Origin: Paenarthrobacter nitroguajacolicus JCM 14115
GTDB lineage: Bacteria; Actinomycetota; Actinomycetes; Actinomycetales; Micrococcaceae
Direction of reading: 5' to 3'
DNA: 64,000 nt
Assembly (NCBI GenBank): GCA_001313365.1
Contig: BBFS01000003.1
Span: 71,642 to 135,641 of the forward strand
The first letter of the stretch is position 1; each line of letters starts with the position of its first letter. This document shows positions 1 to 10,682 of the stretch, one piece after another. A model generated the notes under the pieces. The model was not told the origin of the DNA. It worked only from the letters and a program-made list of their open reading frames with translations, and made no database searches. The translations under genes were made by a program, and so were the position numbers.

Positions 1-362
1 CGGCGCTTACCCGTTCGCCGGGAAATTCGGGGGTCATCATCATGCAGGACAACGGCTTCGGCAATGCACTGACCGCGTTGACGACCTTCGCCGTGTCCTA
101 CCACCTGCCCCTGCTCATCGTCGCGAACACCCGCGGCGGGCTCGGCGAGTACAACTCCATGATCCACACCATCTCCGCACCCGTCCCCCGCCCTGCTGGC
201 CTCCACCAACATCCCCGTGTTCCAGGTAGACCGACGCAACACCGCCCAGGACTGGGGGGGCGCGACCGTCGCCGAAGCCGGCAACCACGCCCGCATGACC
301 TACCGACCCGTCGTGGTCTCATGGAATTCTTCGACCCCAAAGACGCAAAGGCAAAAGCATGA
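1..362 (+). CDS. ThDP-dependent decarboxylase, alpha (PYR-domain) subunit, 5'-truncated
   Basis: This is the C-terminal part of a small pyrimidine-binding subunit of a sulfopyruvate/phosphonopyruvate decarboxylase-like enzyme (ComD type). The window edge cuts off its start. Visible are a GNSGVIIMQDNGFGNALTAL stretch and a following PLLIVANTRG segment, both typical of the PYR domain of this family. A C run near position 184 and a G run near 255 break the frame; bridging them gives a protein ending in FFDPKDAKAKA. Its TGA overlaps the ATG of the PP subunit (ATGA), so the two are translationally coupled. Split PYR/PP subunits are characteristic of sulfopyruvate and phosphonopyruvate decarboxylases; the substrate here is unknown. 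Confidence 0.75.
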   Translation, partial: ALTRSPGNSGVIIMQDNGFGNALTALTTFAVSYHLPLLIVANTRGGLGEYNSMIHTISAPVPRPAGLHQHPRVPGRPTQHRPGLGGRDRRRSRQPRPHDLPTRRGLMEFFDPKDAKAKA

Positions 363-948
363 AACGCATCGAAGCCCTCCGGGCCATTGTCGAGACCACC
401 GCCGAGGTCCCCCGTGATCGCGACCTGCGCCGCGACCTCCCGCGAACTGGCCTCCGTCGCCGACCGCCCCAACCACCTCTACCTCCTGGACGCCATGGGC
501 CTGGCCATCTCCGTCGGCACCGGCATCGCCCAAGCCATCAAAAACACCCCCCGTCACCCGCGCCGTGGTCATCGAAGGCGACGGATCCCTGTTGATGAAC
601 CCCCGGCTCGGCAATCACCGCCGGCTACCTCGCCCCCCGAAAACCTCGTCATCATCCTCCTCGACAACGGCGTCTACGCGTCCACGGCGTCCATCCCCAC
701 CCAGGCCGTCACCATCGACCTCGGACGCTTCGCCGAATCCGTTGACCTGAAGGTCCTCCGGGCTGAGAACACCGAAGAACTGTCCCTCGCCCTGAAACAA
801 ACCCTCACCGAAGACGGACCCTGGTTCATCCACACCCGCACCGAACCCGGAAACGAACCAGACACCAAACTCCTCCTCATCGACCCCGTCACCCACGGCA
901 ACCGCTTCCAAAACTGGCTCACCCCCACAACTCACCGAGTCAAAGTAG
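359..948 (+). CDS. ThDP-dependent decarboxylase, beta (PP-domain) subunit
   Basis: This is the partner of the upstream PYR subunit and carries the diphosphate-binding domain. The ThDP/Mg motif is visible as EGDGSLLMNPGS (GDG...N) after a frame break near 550, preceded by LLDAMGLAISVGTGIA. It resembles ComE and the C-terminal half of phosphonopyruvate decarboxylase. If the C run near 920 is read as four bases the protein ends FQNWLTPQLTESK at a TAG at 946-948, which is more natural than the long read-through to about 1026. About 195 residues is normal for the family. It probably makes an aldehyde from an acidic 2-oxo acid, passed to the aldehyde dehydrogenase that follows. Confidence 0.72.
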
Positions 949-964
949 CAACAATCAATCTCTT

Positions 965-986
965 GCCGGGCCCGAGCGGGCCCGGC
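965..986 (+). terminator. GC-rich hairpin between decarboxylase and aldehyde dehydrogenase
   Basis: A perfect 9-bp stem (GCCGGGCCC / GGGCCCGGC) with a 4-base loop sits in the gap between the two genes. No U run follows, so it may be an attenuator or processing hairpin rather than a full terminator. Confidence 0.45.
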
Positions 987-1018
987 AGTGCCCATCTGCT
1001 GAAAGCACGAGAACTTCA

Positions 1019-2505
1019 ATGGAAATGACCACAACTGCTTCCGCTCCCCCCGCTTGGATTTCCGGAGAAGCTTATGCCCATCGGCGGCTCATGGATCGCC
1101 TCGAGCAACGCTGCATCGCTCACAGTCGCCAACCCGGCAACTGGGGAAACCCATCGCGGAAGTTCCCTCTGCAACGGTTCAAGACGGCATGTCTGCTGTC
1201 GATGCCGCGGTCGACGCACAGCCTGCCTGGGCTGCGACCCCTGCCCGGGAACGCGCCGACATCCTCTTTCGCACCTACGAAGGAATCCTGGCTCGTCGCG
1301 ACGAGTTCGCGGCACTGATCACCGCGGAAATGGGTAAGCCTCTCCCGGAAGCCCAGACTGAAGTCGATTACGGTGCCGGGTTTTTCCGCTGGTTCGCCGA
1401 ATCCGCCGGTCGGATACACACCGAAGGCCAGTTCGGCGTCGAACCCGGAGGCAATTACCAGATCGCCGTCTCCAAACGCCCCGTGGGACCGTCCCTGCTG
1501 ATCACGCCTTGGAACTTCCCGCTCGCCATGGGCGCACGGAAGATCGCCCCGGCCCTCGCCGCAGGGTGTACAACGATTCTTAAGCCCGCCGAGCTGACCC
1601 CCTTGACTTCGCTATTACTGGCCCGGGTTCTCGAAGAAGCAGGCGCCCCCTGCCGGTGTTGTCAACGTCATCACCACCTCCAATTCCCGCGACGTTATCG
1701 CCGCAATTATGAAGGACTCACGAGTCCGGAAGATCTCCTTTACCGGATCGACACAGGTTGGGCGTGCGCTCTTGGCCCAAGCAGCCGAGAACGTCATGAA
1801 CACGTCCATGGAGCTCGGGGGCAACGCTCCCCCCCTGATCGTGTTCGATGACGCCGACCTTGAGCAGGCTGTCGAAGGCGCCATGCTCGCCAAACTCCGC
1901 AACGGCGGCCAATCCTGCGTCGGCGCCAACCGCATCTATGTGCAAAGTGGCATTGCGGCCGAATTCACCGCCCGCTTCACCGAGCGGATGGCTGCTGCTC
2001 GTCTCGGCGACGGCGCACACCCCCCCGACACGGACCTGGGTCCGCTTGTGGATGCAAAACAAGTAAAGACGGTGGCTGCATTGGTTGCCGACGCATCGCC
2101 AAGGGCGCCGTTTGCCTGACGGGCGGAACTATTCCCGAGGGCGATGGTTCTTACTACCCGGCGACGGTCCTGACTAACATCCCAACAAACGCAGACATCC
2201 GCACCGAGGAAATCTTCGGTCCCGTCGCAGCAATATACGAGTTCGCTACTGAAGCCGAAGCCATTCACGAAGCCAACAACACCCCCCGTACGGACTGGCC
2301 TCCTACGTCTTCACGGAGAACCTCGCCCGTGCGCTGCGTGTCGCAAACGCCATAGATGCCGGAATGACCGGGATCAACCGGGGGTCTCGTCTCCAACCCG
2401 TCCGCACCCTTCGGAGGGACCAATGCCTCCGGCCTGGGGCGCGAAGGTGGAACCGAAGGCCTCGAGGCCTACCAAGAAACCAAATACACCGGGATTCAGC
2501 TTTAG
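1019..2505 (+). CDS. NAD(P)-dependent aldehyde dehydrogenase, succinate-semialdehyde dehydrogenase-like
   Basis: Oxidises an aldehyde to the acid in the cytosol. Landmarks in order: [15 protein letters not shown] at the N-terminus, [20 protein letters not shown], the cofactor loop FTGSTQVGR, catalytic-glutamate motif MELGGNAP, catalytic-cysteine motif [19 protein letters not shown], and a C-terminus [20 protein letters not shown] typical of GabD-like enzymes. After bridging several breaks the length is about 490 residues, normal for the family. It lies directly downstream of the two-subunit decarboxylase, so its natural substrate may be the aldehyde made there (for example a sulfo- or phosphonoacetaldehyde) rather than succinate semialdehyde. 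The N-terminal 40 residues are uncertain because of frame breaks near 1050 and 1145. Confidence 0.85.
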
Positions 2506-2552
2506 CCGGATGGAAGTCGCTCAGGTCGACCAGGAATATGGGGGCTGATCCA

Positions 2553-2855
2553 TGCAGACGGTGATGATTTTCCTGGGGGGGATAGGTGCGGGTGTCGCTT
2601 CGGTGGTCCTGTCCGTTCCGTCTCTCCGTCGTCGTACTAGTGCCGCAGAGTCGCTGTCTGTGGCAGCAACCGGGGGCCGTGATATCCGGTTTACTGGCGT
2701 TGGCTTTTTGTGGTGACGACCTGGCCGGTCCTGTGAGTGCGCTCAATCTATTGGCGTCGGCGACCGGTGCCACAGCATTGCTGGGCTTAACGCTCACGTC
2801 AGGGCGGACAGGTACCCCTCGTCACCAGCGCGACCAACTGCACGGGCACGACTAA
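2553..2855 (+). CDS. small hypothetical membrane protein
   Basis: Reading the G runs near 2575 and 2670 as four bases gives one continuous protein of about 100 residues, MQTVMIFLGIGAGVASVVLS... to RDQLHGHD. It has two or three hydrophobic segments (residues about 4-20, 42-56 and 62-80). No family was recognised. It starts 47 bp after the aldehyde dehydrogenase and may be the last gene of that operon. Confidence 0.4.
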
Positions 2856-2863
2856 CTGCACAG

Positions 2864-2897
2864 GGAAGGGGGGGCCGTTCCAAGGAACGGCACCTTC
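2864..2897. terminator. bidirectional terminator-like hairpin
   Basis: The core stem is GCCGTTCC / GGAACGGC (2874-2881 and 2884-2891), flanked by GAAGG and CCTTC. It sits between convergent genes (membrane protein on +, SDR on -) and could end transcription from both sides. Confidence 0.6.
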
Positions 2898-2912
2898 TCC
2901 GTGCGTCTGATG

Positions 2913-3656
2913 TCACCAATTCTGGCGAGTTGGGGAGATCACCAAATCGTTGACGGTGGTATTTGCTGGTTGGTTAAGGACATAAACCACGGCGTCGGCC
3001 ACGGCCTCCGGCGTAATGGCTAGCGCATTGAGCTCTTTGGCTGCTGCGCGTCCAGCAGGGTCGCCCACTTTGTCAGCCCACCCGGTGTCTATGACTCCGG
3101 GGCTGATAGTGCTGGCCTGAATACCGTGTTGTACTCCGAGTTCCTTGCGCATGCTCTCCGTGATGGCTCGTACGAAGAACTTGGTTGCGCTGTATACCCC
3201 CCCGGCAGATTCGCCGATCTGGTGTCCCGCAACAGACGCCATGTTCAAGATGTAGCCTGATTGACGCTCCAGCATGATGGGCAGGACAGCCTGGATACCG
3301 TTGAGATACCCCCGGATGTTCGTATCGATCATCGGCCCCAGTCGTTGACGGCCAAATCCTTCCAGGCGGAGAACAACATGAGGCCCGCGTTGTTGACCAA
3401 GATGTCGACGCCGCCAAAGGTCTCGACAGCATAATGGGCCAGGGCGTCCATATCTGCAGAATCCGTAACGTCGGCGATACGCGCTGCCGCGGTTCCGCCT
3501 GAGGCACGAATCTCCCCGACGAGGCGTCGAGGCGATCCTGGTCCCGGGCAGCGAGCACCAGTTTCGCGCCATGTGCTGCCAAGCCTTGGCTGCTGCGGCA
3601 CCGATGCCTGATGATGCGCCGGTGATGATGATGGTCTTGTTATGCAAGTGATTCAT
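2913..3656 (-). CDS. SDR family oxidoreductase
   Basis: A classical short-chain dehydrogenase of about 247 residues. It shows the cofactor motif TGASSGIG near residue 12, the DVTDSADMD acidic turn, NNAG near residue 90, and the catalytic YSATK (YxxxK) near residue 157, followed by SPGVIDTGW. Frame breaks occur near 3320 and 3510-3590. The ATG at 3656 follows a good GGAAGG Shine-Dalgarno. It starts 12 bp after the old-yellow-enzyme gene and is probably co-transcribed with it, so the two may act on the same carbonyl or enone compound. The substrate cannot be told from sequence. Confidence 0.88.
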   Translation of the reverse strand: MNHLHNKTIIITGASSGIGAAAAKAWQHMARNWCSLPGTRIASTPRRGDSCLRRNRGSAYRRRYGFCRYGRPGPLCCRDLWRRRHLGQQRGPHVVLRLEGFGRQRLGPMIDTNIRGYLNGIQAVLPIMLERQSGYILNMASVAGHQIGESAGGVYSATKFFVRAITESMRKELGVQHGIQASTISPGVIDTGWADKVGDPAGRAAAKELNALAITPEAVADAVVYVLNQPANTTVNDLVISPTRQNW

Positions 3657-3668
3657 GAAGAGACCTTC

Positions 3669-4789
3669 CTATTTCTTGCGACGTTGTACGGCGTAGCCAT
3701 ATTGTGCGGGCCACTGGGGTTCGATGCCGAGCTCACTGGCAGCCTGCTGCGGCCAGTACGGGTTGCGGAGCAGCTCGCGGCCAAGGAATACGGCATCTGC
3801 TTGTCCGGTTTTCAGGATGTCCTCAGCCTGGTGGCGTCGGTGATAAGTCCCACAGCACCGGTAGCAATTCCAGCTTGGTCGCGTGCTTGCCCCCGCAAAG
3901 GGAACTTGATAATTGGGGCGGGCAGGAATCTTGGCATCCCGAACGATGCCTCCGGTGGAAACGTCAAGGAAGTCGACCCCCGTGCGCCTGTAGTTCTTTG
4001 GCCAGACGGACGGTGTCGTCTGCGGTCCAACCATCGCGGGGGATCATCGTCGTTCTCGCTTAGCCAGTCGGTGGCTGAGGTACGGAAGAAGACCGGGAGA
4101 TCCTGGGGCCAAACTGTCCTGACGGCGTCCACTACCTCGAGCGCAAAACGCATCCTGTTTTCGAAGCTTCCGCCATAGGCATCCGTGCGCTTGTTGGACG
4201 CCGGAGATAAGAATGAGTGGATCAGGTATCCATGAGCACCGTGAACCTCGACAACCTCAAAGCCCGCTTTGAGGGCTCGCTTTGCAGATTCGGCGAAGTC
4301 GGTGACGAGCTGCTTGATTTCGGCGACGGACAGCTCCGTTGGCAGCGACAGTCCCTGGAAGGCTTCCTGGCTGGGGGGGCCCACCGCAGTCCAGCCGCCG
4401 TCGCGTTCGTCCAAGTAGCCGTCAGAAATCCAGGGCTTGTCAACGGACGCCTTTCGCCCCGCGTGGGCCAACTGGATAGCGGGCACTGACCCATAAGACC
4501 GGATTGCTGCTGCTATACGGCCAAAGGACTCTTCTTGCTCGTCATTCCACAGCCCCAGATCCCACTGGCTGATGCGCCCGTCCGGCCGGACACCGGTAGC
4601 TTCGACCATGACCAGGCCGGCACCGCCTGCCGCACGACTGGCCAAATGGGTCAAATGGAAATCCGTGGGGGGGACGCCCGTTTCCGGGCCATCGGCAGCG
4701 GCCGAGTACATGCACATCGGGGACATCCAAACCCGGTTCGGAATTGTTAGATCCCGCAGCTTAAGGGGGGGAGCGAAAAGGCTACTCAA
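3669..4789 (-). CDS. NADH:flavin oxidoreductase, old yellow enzyme family (YqjM-like)
   Basis: An FMN-dependent ene-reductase. Visible are the N-terminal LKLRDLTIPNRVWMSPMCMYS with the YqjM-type cysteine, the AIQLAHAGRKAS loop, the active-site HGAHGYLIHSFLSP stretch, NKRTDAYGGSFENRMRF, and the FMN-binding C-terminus AVFLGRELLRNPYWP. I chose the TTG at 4789 because an AAGGAG Shine-Dalgarno lies at 4795-4800 and the family alignment begins LSSLFAPPLKL. About 365 residues after bridging. It is divergent from an ArsR-type regulator, which probably controls it, and is followed by an SDR. Confidence 0.87.
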
Positions 4790-4935
4790 GGAAATCTCCT
4801 TCTTGGTTCTGTGTGGGGGGGACGGCAGCCAGCGTTGTTCGCAAGCCGACCTAAGTACGATAAGCCTCGTAGTATGCATATTGTCAAACTACGATGGGTG
4901 TCGTACCTTTGATGATGACCGACGAAAGGGACACC

Positions 4936-5302
4936 ATGCGCTCTGCCATAGCTACATCCGAGGCGCGCCTATTGGATCACCCCCGAGCCTGAAGAGATTC
5001 GACTCGAGGCAGTTCTGCACGCGCTATCTGATCCCATCCGCCTGAAAATTGTCGGGGACCTGGCCATGGGGCACGATGACATGGCATGCATCGCATTTGA
5101 GCTGCCCGTGAGCAAATCCACGTCGACGCACCACTTCCGCGTACTTCGGGAGGCAGGCATCATTCGACAGCACTACCGGGGAACATCCCGTGTCAGCAAA
5201 CTACGCAACGACGACCTTCAGGCGAGATTCCCGGGACTGCTGGATGCGGTACTGTTGTCGTCGGCGGGCGCGTCAACAACGACGGAACGCACCGGGAATT
5301 GA
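4936..5302 (+). CDS. ArsR-family winged-helix transcriptional regulator
   Basis: About 120 residues. The motif EAVLHALSDPIRLKIVGDLA is the ArsR helix-turn-helix entry, followed by VSKSTSTHHFRVLREAGII (recognition helix) and a wing. There is no metal-binding CxCxxC, so it probably senses a small organic ligand or redox state. One C run near 4981 breaks the frame between the start (ATG 4936, after GAAAGGGAC) and the HTH. It is divergent from the ene-reductase/SDR operon and is the likely repressor of that operon and itself. Confidence 0.82.
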
Positions 5303-5354
5303 CATTCCGGACGGTCATTTGGGTTTTGAAGTGCGCTACTGAGAAGACCGGTGC

Positions 5355-6117
5355 CTACTCCCCCCCGCGAAGCGGGAACTGACAGTGCCCGGAAAGAACT
5401 AACTTGCCCCCCCACGGCCGAGTGCCCGCTGGGCGCACCTTCGGCATCCGTAGTGGTGAAACTGGCAAGCGCAATATCACCGGCATTCCTAACGTGGGCA
5501 CGGCACAGCCTGCTGGCTTCATCAGCATCTCGGCTACGGACCGCCTGAACGATCTCGTCCAACTCGGCCACCGTCTGGTCAAACCGACCCGGGGAGACAG
5601 GGTCATCCTACGCAGCATGGTTACACGATTGTTCAGCTGCTGGAGCATCTGCGCGAGCACGTGGTTTCCGGACCCAGCCAAGAGAACTTCATAGAAGCCG
5701 TTCTTCGCCTGGAGTACGTTGATCTGATTGGACGCAATGTCCGACTCATGGAGAGTTCGAACAGAGGCTGCGAGTTTGTCGATTTCGGCGTCTGACGCTT
5801 GAGCGTGAAGCAATATGCGAGATGCCCTTCGATGAGCCCCCCTCGCCTCATAAATTTCACGGGCGTCTTCTTCGGTGATCACGGCAACTGACGGGCCCTT
5901 GTGGACCACGTTGGTTATCAGCTTCGGCCTCCAATTGCTTCAGCGCTTCCCTCAGGAGTGTACGACTAACACCGAGCCTGTCGCAGAGGTCCCGTTCTAT
6001 GAGTTTTTGCCCGGGCGTGAAGGCGCCGTACAAGATAGCGTCCCGCAGTGTATTTTCGGCCAGTTTCCGCAGCGACATGTCGTCGCGCTGCAGCCTCAAA
6101 CCCAGTGGTGACTCCAT
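5355..6117 (-). CDS. GntR-family (FCD domain) transcriptional regulator
   Basis: The N-terminal wHTH reads [45 protein letters not shown], followed by a helical FCD ligand-binding domain (EIYEARGAHRRAS... NGFYEVLL... LNNRVTMLRRMTLS). I start it at the ATG at 6117 because a strong GGGAGGGGAGG lies just upstream. The C-terminal end is unsure: homopolymer runs near 5346 and 5404 leave several possible stops. It is divergent from the ABC transporter at 6420. A FadR-type inverted repeat (6307-6321) lies between them and is its likely operator. Confidence 0.82.
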
Positions 6118-6306
6118 GACAGCCTCCCCTCCCGTCGTGAACATGCCTTGACTTAGTACTACGAGCATGGCCGGGGCGGCCATAATGACTGGCGATCGGA
6201 TTGTCCGACACATCCTCGCATAACGTTCTCCTGGGTCAGGCTTCTCGCGACCCAAAGAGTCTATTGCCCTAACGACATCCCGCTCCTATACTCAAGCAAA
6301 GAGCTG

Positions 6307-6321
6307 TTTTGTATGACAAAA
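6307..6321. promoter_or_regulatory. FadR/GntR-type operator TTTTGTATGACAAAA
   Basis: A perfect inverted repeat, TTTTGT-ATG-ACAAAA, in the divergent region between the GntR regulator and the ABC transporter. It fits the TTGT-N3-ACAA pattern of FadR-type GntR sites. The core TGTATGACAA recurs upstream of the substrate-binding protein at 15272. Confidence 0.55.
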
Positions 6322-6419
6322 ATGCATTGGGACAATCGTACTTGGCAGTTTCTCTGGTGTGATCTGCACTCCTTCCCGAGGAGGGGGATGGAGCAGCAAC
6401 CGACCGTAAGGACAAAGTA

Positions 6420-8029
6420 ATGGTCAATGAAGACCTGAACCTCGATTCGGCCCCCCCGAGAGCAATGGTGGCCGAGAATCACGAGACAGCAGTAGCAATC
6501 CAGGACGTGAAGAAGTCCTTCGGGGAGACCCAAGCCCTGCGAGGAGCAAGCTTCTCCGCGCGTGCTGGGGGAAATCCACGCGATTGTCGGTGAGAACGGC
6601 AGCGGGAAAAGCACGCTGGCAAAAATAATGTCCGGCATCGTTCTCCCAGACGAGGGATCCGTGGACATCCACGGTCACCACGTGTCGAGTCCCGCCGAAG
6701 CACTCAAGACAGGCGTCGCGACCGTATTCCAGGAAGTCCTCGTCGCAGAAGGCGCCAGTATTTCGGACAACGTTTTCATCGGATCGCAGGGCGTATGGCG
6801 CTCCCGCATGTCCAGGAGCGAGCAGCACCGACGTGCAACCGATGTGCTGGAGCAGCTTATGGGCCATTCCGTCGACGCCTCGGCATTGGTGGAAACCTGA
6901 GTCTGGCAGACCGGCAATGGGTCACCATTGCGCGCGCCCTTGTCCGTTCCCCGAGAGTAGTGATCTTCGATGAGTCCACCGCGGCGCTCGACCTATCGGG
7001 GGGGCCGCACGGCTTTACGCCCAAATGGAGCGGCTCCGTTCCGAAGGTGTCTGCGTCGTGATTGTTACTCACCGCATCGCTGAGCTCACGACCTTCGCCG
7101 ACAGTGCAACGGTTCTGCGCGACGGAATTGACGTCGGGATCCTCAGAGGCAGCGAGATCACCGAATCCCGCCTCATTGAACTCATGACCGGCGTCAAGGA
7201 GCGGAGCGGCCTGGCACCTCAATCCCGCAGGCTCTCCAAAGGCGGAACAGCAGATATCGTCCTTCAAGCCGCCGGCCTCGTGGCAACGCAGGGAGCACGG
7301 CCTTCGGACTTTGTGCTGCACAGTGGCGAGATCGTCGGCTTTGCCGGGCTGGACGGCCAAGGCCAGGCCGAGTTCCTCCAAACCCTCACAGGCGTTCGAC
7401 AGGCGATCAACGGCGAAGTTACCGCTGTTGCCAGGACCGGCGCGGCGCACCCCATCAGCAACCTGGCAGAGGCTATAGCTGCGAACGTCTCCTACATTTC
7501 AGGAGATCGACGCAAGGAAGGAATTTTCCCGAATCTCAGCATTATCGAGAATTTTGGAATGCCGTTATACCGTCATCACCGCCGTGCCGGCGTCATCGAC
7601 AGGACTGCCATCTCCGCCCGCTTCGATGCCATGTCCAAAACCTTGAAGCTACGGGCAGGCGCACCGTCGAATCCCATCACCTCCCTCAGCGGCGGTAATC
7701 AGCAAAAGGTCCTCATCGGTCGGGAACTGGCTCAAGATCCGCAGGTTGTTGCCCTCAACGATCCCGCAAGGGGAGTCGACATCAGCACAAAGCGTGAACT
7801 GTATGCCCAGTTGGAACATCTCGCCCTGGAAGGCGCCGGAATCATTTATCTCTCTACTGAGATCGATGAACTCATCGGGCTCTGCGACCGTGTGGCTGTT
7901 TTCCGCGACGGCGCACTCCTTGGTTGGGTTACGGGTGACAACATCACGTCCGACCGCATTCTTGCCGGAATGTTCGGGCACCTTGAAGCAGACTTCGACG
8001 TCGAGAAAGCACTGGTGGAGCAGCAATGA
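6420..8029 (+). CDS. sugar ABC transporter ATP-binding protein (RbsA-type, two ATPase domains)
   Basis: This is the energising subunit of a ribose-type importer, with two tandem ABC cassettes. The N-terminal cassette has Walker A GENGSGKST, Q-loop TVFQE, a degenerate signature (NLSLADRQW) and Walker B VVIFDEST. The C-terminal cassette has SLSGGNQQKVLIGREL and LNDPARGVDIST, the usual degenerate second site. About 530 residues after bridging breaks near 6560, 6890 and 7000. The stop overlaps the next ATG (ATGA at 8026). It belongs to the operon with two permeases; the binding protein is encoded separately at 13933-15187. Confidence 0.88.
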
Positions 8030-9016
8030 AACAACAAAGCCGATTCGGCAGGTTCACCAGCAAATCTGCCTACGCATTCGCCGCGTGGGGGTTTGCTTGC
8101 CGTCCTTCTCATCGTGTGCGCAGTTCGCGCGCCTTACCTCTTCACCGCCAGCGGAATCGGAGGCTGCTCGTCTCGGCCGTACCTCTGGTCCTTGTGGTGA
8201 TGGGAATTACCGTCACGGCCTTGGTGGGCAGCGGTGTTGATCTGTCCGCGGGTCCGCTGATGATCTTCGTCAATGTCACCCTTGTCAAAGTCCTCTTCGA
8301 CCAGCAGATAGGGTCACCCGTTGCTGTCATCGCATGGGCACTTGGCATTGGAGTCTTGATACAAATCATCCAGGCCATCGTCATTACGGTCGCTCGCATC
8401 GAACCTGTGATCGTGACTCTGAGTGCATTCCTGGCACTGTCCGGGATCAACCTGGTCATCCTTGCACAGCCGGGCGGACAAGCTCCGAGATGGCTCGCTG
8501 AATGGGGGGGATCCGGCAGGTCGATACTCGCCCCCCCAATGACGATAGTTCTGATCACGGCAATATTGGGTTGGTGGGCATTCACCAGGACCCAACTGTT
8601 CACGAACCTAAGGCTCGTCGGGTCGAACCAGCGCACCGCGTTCGTCAGCGGAGTACCCGTAACAATGATCCGCGTCGTCGCCCACGGTATTTCCGGGTTG
8701 CTGATTGGTGCGGGCGGCCTGGCCTACACCGGTCAAATAGCATCGGGAAACCCCCCCACCCAAGGAGGCACCTACACACTCGCAGCGATCACGGCCTTGG
8801 TGCTTGGAGGCATCAGCCTTGCGGGTGGCCGAGGCGGCGTATTGGCTCCATTCCCGGGGCCATCGCCGTCACCCTTATCTCATTCACTCTGACCACGTTC
8901 TCGCTGGGGGTCATTGGCTTCATTCGTTGTGCAGCTCTCGTACGGCCTCATCCTGGTCGCAGCACTTCTGATCAGCGTGATAATCCCATCACTGTGGCGC
9001 AAGCGCCAGGAGGTAA
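8026..9016 (+). CDS. sugar ABC transporter permease (RbsC-type), first copy
   Basis: An integral membrane subunit with many hydrophobic spans. It shows GVDLSAGPLM (the family GxDLSxG motif) near residue 70 and the conserved ALVLGGISLAGGRGGVLG near the C-terminus. The exact end is unclear. The downstream sequence reads on without a break, but a stop in another frame at 9014-9016 gives a natural end near IPSLWRKRQEVK. Breaks occur near 8090, 8510, 8750 and 8850. It is coupled by ATGA overlap to the ATPase gene. The pair of different permeases suggests a heterodimeric channel, as in AI-2 and rhamnose importers. Confidence 0.82.
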
Positions 9017-9031
9017 AGGCATCATACAACC

Positions 9032-10047
9032 GTCAAAGCGCAGCAACGCACCATCCGGGTACCGCTGCTGTCCAAGGCTTCGGGGCAAAAGAACGTCATC
9101 CTCGGGCTCATCATGCTGGCGGCATTACTTGCCGTCGGAGCCGCCACAGTACAAGGTTTCCTCTCTGGCTCGAATGTTCGCTCCATGCTGCTACTCGGCG
9201 CGTTCCTTGGCCTGGCATCGGTTGGGCAGACTCTCTGCGCGTTGCTCGGCGGGCTTGACCTCTCCATTCCCTACTTGATCGGTTCGGCCAACATCGGGAC
9301 CCTCTACATGATCAGCTCTGGCGTGCCGGCAGGCATGGCGATCGTGATAACTCTTGTTCTCGGCGTCGTCGTCGGCACGATAAACGGCCTCATAAGTCTC
9401 CATCTCCAGAATCAAGCTCTCATCGTGACACTGGGTGTTGGATTCGCCACGGTGGGGGGGCAACGCAGGTTCTCACCAGCGCAGGCGCATCGAATGCCGG
9501 GGGGGGCACGAGCGGTGTAGTACCCGATTGGCTCGCCAACATTTCCTCGCTGAGCGGGGAAACGCTGGGTCTCCCTGTACCTCCAGTCATCCTCATTTGG
9601 CTTGTTCTCGCCGCTGCCTGATCTTCATCATGCGTTCAACGTGGTTTGGTCGGAGCACCTACGCCTTAGGTGGAAACCGCTCAGCCGCGCGCTCATGCTC
9701 ATCTCGGAACCGCGCAGGTGGGTCACTGTCTACGCGCTTAGCGGCCTCTTCTCAGGAGCCACAGGAATACTCCTGCTCGGCTTCACTGGTGGAGCGTTCG
9801 TGCGTGTGGGCGATCCCTACCTGTTCCTCACCGTGGCCGCAGTTGCCGTGGGCGGAACCTCCTTGCTTGGCGGCAGGGGCGGATATGGCAGCACTCTCGT
9901 CGGCGTGCTCGTCCTGATCGCCTTGACCTCGCTCTTGGTGGCTACGGCCTGAACAACAACGCGCAACAATTTGTACTCGGCCTACTGATCGTGCCTCTCG
10001 TCGGCTTCTATGCGCGCAATCCCCCCCACATCAGACAGCAAATCTAA
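9032..10047 (+). CDS. sugar ABC transporter permease (RbsC-type), second copy
   Basis: The second permease has GGLDLSIPYLIGSANI near residue 75, ALIVTLGVGFATVGG, YALGGNRSAAR and VGGTSLLGGRGGYGSTLVG, all conserved in the family. It ends GFYARNPHIRQQI with TAA at 10045. No ATG, GTG or TTG precedes ATG 9113 in this frame after the stop at 9014, so the true start is hidden by an indel; the N-terminal VPLLSKASGQKNVILG segment is still recognisable. The GTG at 8995 in another frame is an alternative start. Frame breaks lie near 9456, 9500 and 9620. Confidence 0.78.
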
Positions 10048-10141
10048 CGCCCGCCATCCAACTCAACTTTCTGCCCCGGGGGGGAACTCCGGCAGTGGCG
10101 CCGCTCCCCCCCGGGATCGACTGAATACATGAAGGACCGAA

Positions 10142-10610
10142 ATGACTAACCAGTATGAAGCAGACGAACACAGCGAACTATGGAATGACGGAATTAGGGT
10201 ACGCCGGGAGGTTCTCGGGGGGGATTCATACGTCAATGGTTCCCTTGAGCGCACAGCCGGAACCGAAAGTGAGGCCCTTCAGACCCACATCACCGAAACA
10301 GTATGGGGTGCCGTGTGGACGCGACCCGGCCTTGACCGTCGAAGCCGAAGCCTCCTCAATATCGGCATGTTGGTCGCGCTCAACCAGCACCATGAACTTT
10401 CTGTCCATGTCCGGGGGTGGCCTGCGGAACGGTTTAAAACCAAGCGAGATCGTAGAGTCAATCGTCCAGGCCACAGCCTATTGCGGTGCGCCTGCCGGAC
10501 TCGCAGCGATGCGCGTCGTCCAGGAAACGCTCAATGAAGTTGCCCGCTCCGCCGACGTCGACGAAGTCACAGGCGCCGATGCTGACGCCGAAGAGATCAA
10601 GGCCATATAG
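10142..10610 (+). CDS. carboxymuconolactone decarboxylase family protein
   Basis: About 150 residues and all-helical. It has LDRRSRSLLNIGMLVALNQ, ELSVHVRGGLRNGLKPSEI and ATAYCGAPAGLAAMRV, the conserved pattern of PcaC-type 4-carboxymuconolactone decarboxylases. The family also includes alkylhydroperoxidase-like members, but no CxxC is visible. In aromatic catabolism PcaC acts on a beta-ketoadipate-pathway lactone. Here the neighbours are an ABC importer, an iron alcohol dehydrogenase and a flavin dehydrogenase, so a related ring or lactone substrate is possible. Frame breaks lie near 10217 and 10417. Confidence 0.8.
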
Positions 10611-10651
10611 CCCGCACGTTGTCGTGATCGCCATCGATCGACAGTACGCTC

Positions 10652-10682
10652 AAGCCCGGCTGGGAACTCCGCCGGGCTTTTG
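10652..10682 (+). terminator. rho-independent terminator after the decarboxylase-like gene
   Basis: The stem AAGCCCGGC / GCCGGGCTT with a 10-base loop ends in TTTT. It closes the operon that begins at 6420. The stretch 10683-10943 that follows holds no gene I can support. Confidence 0.75.
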
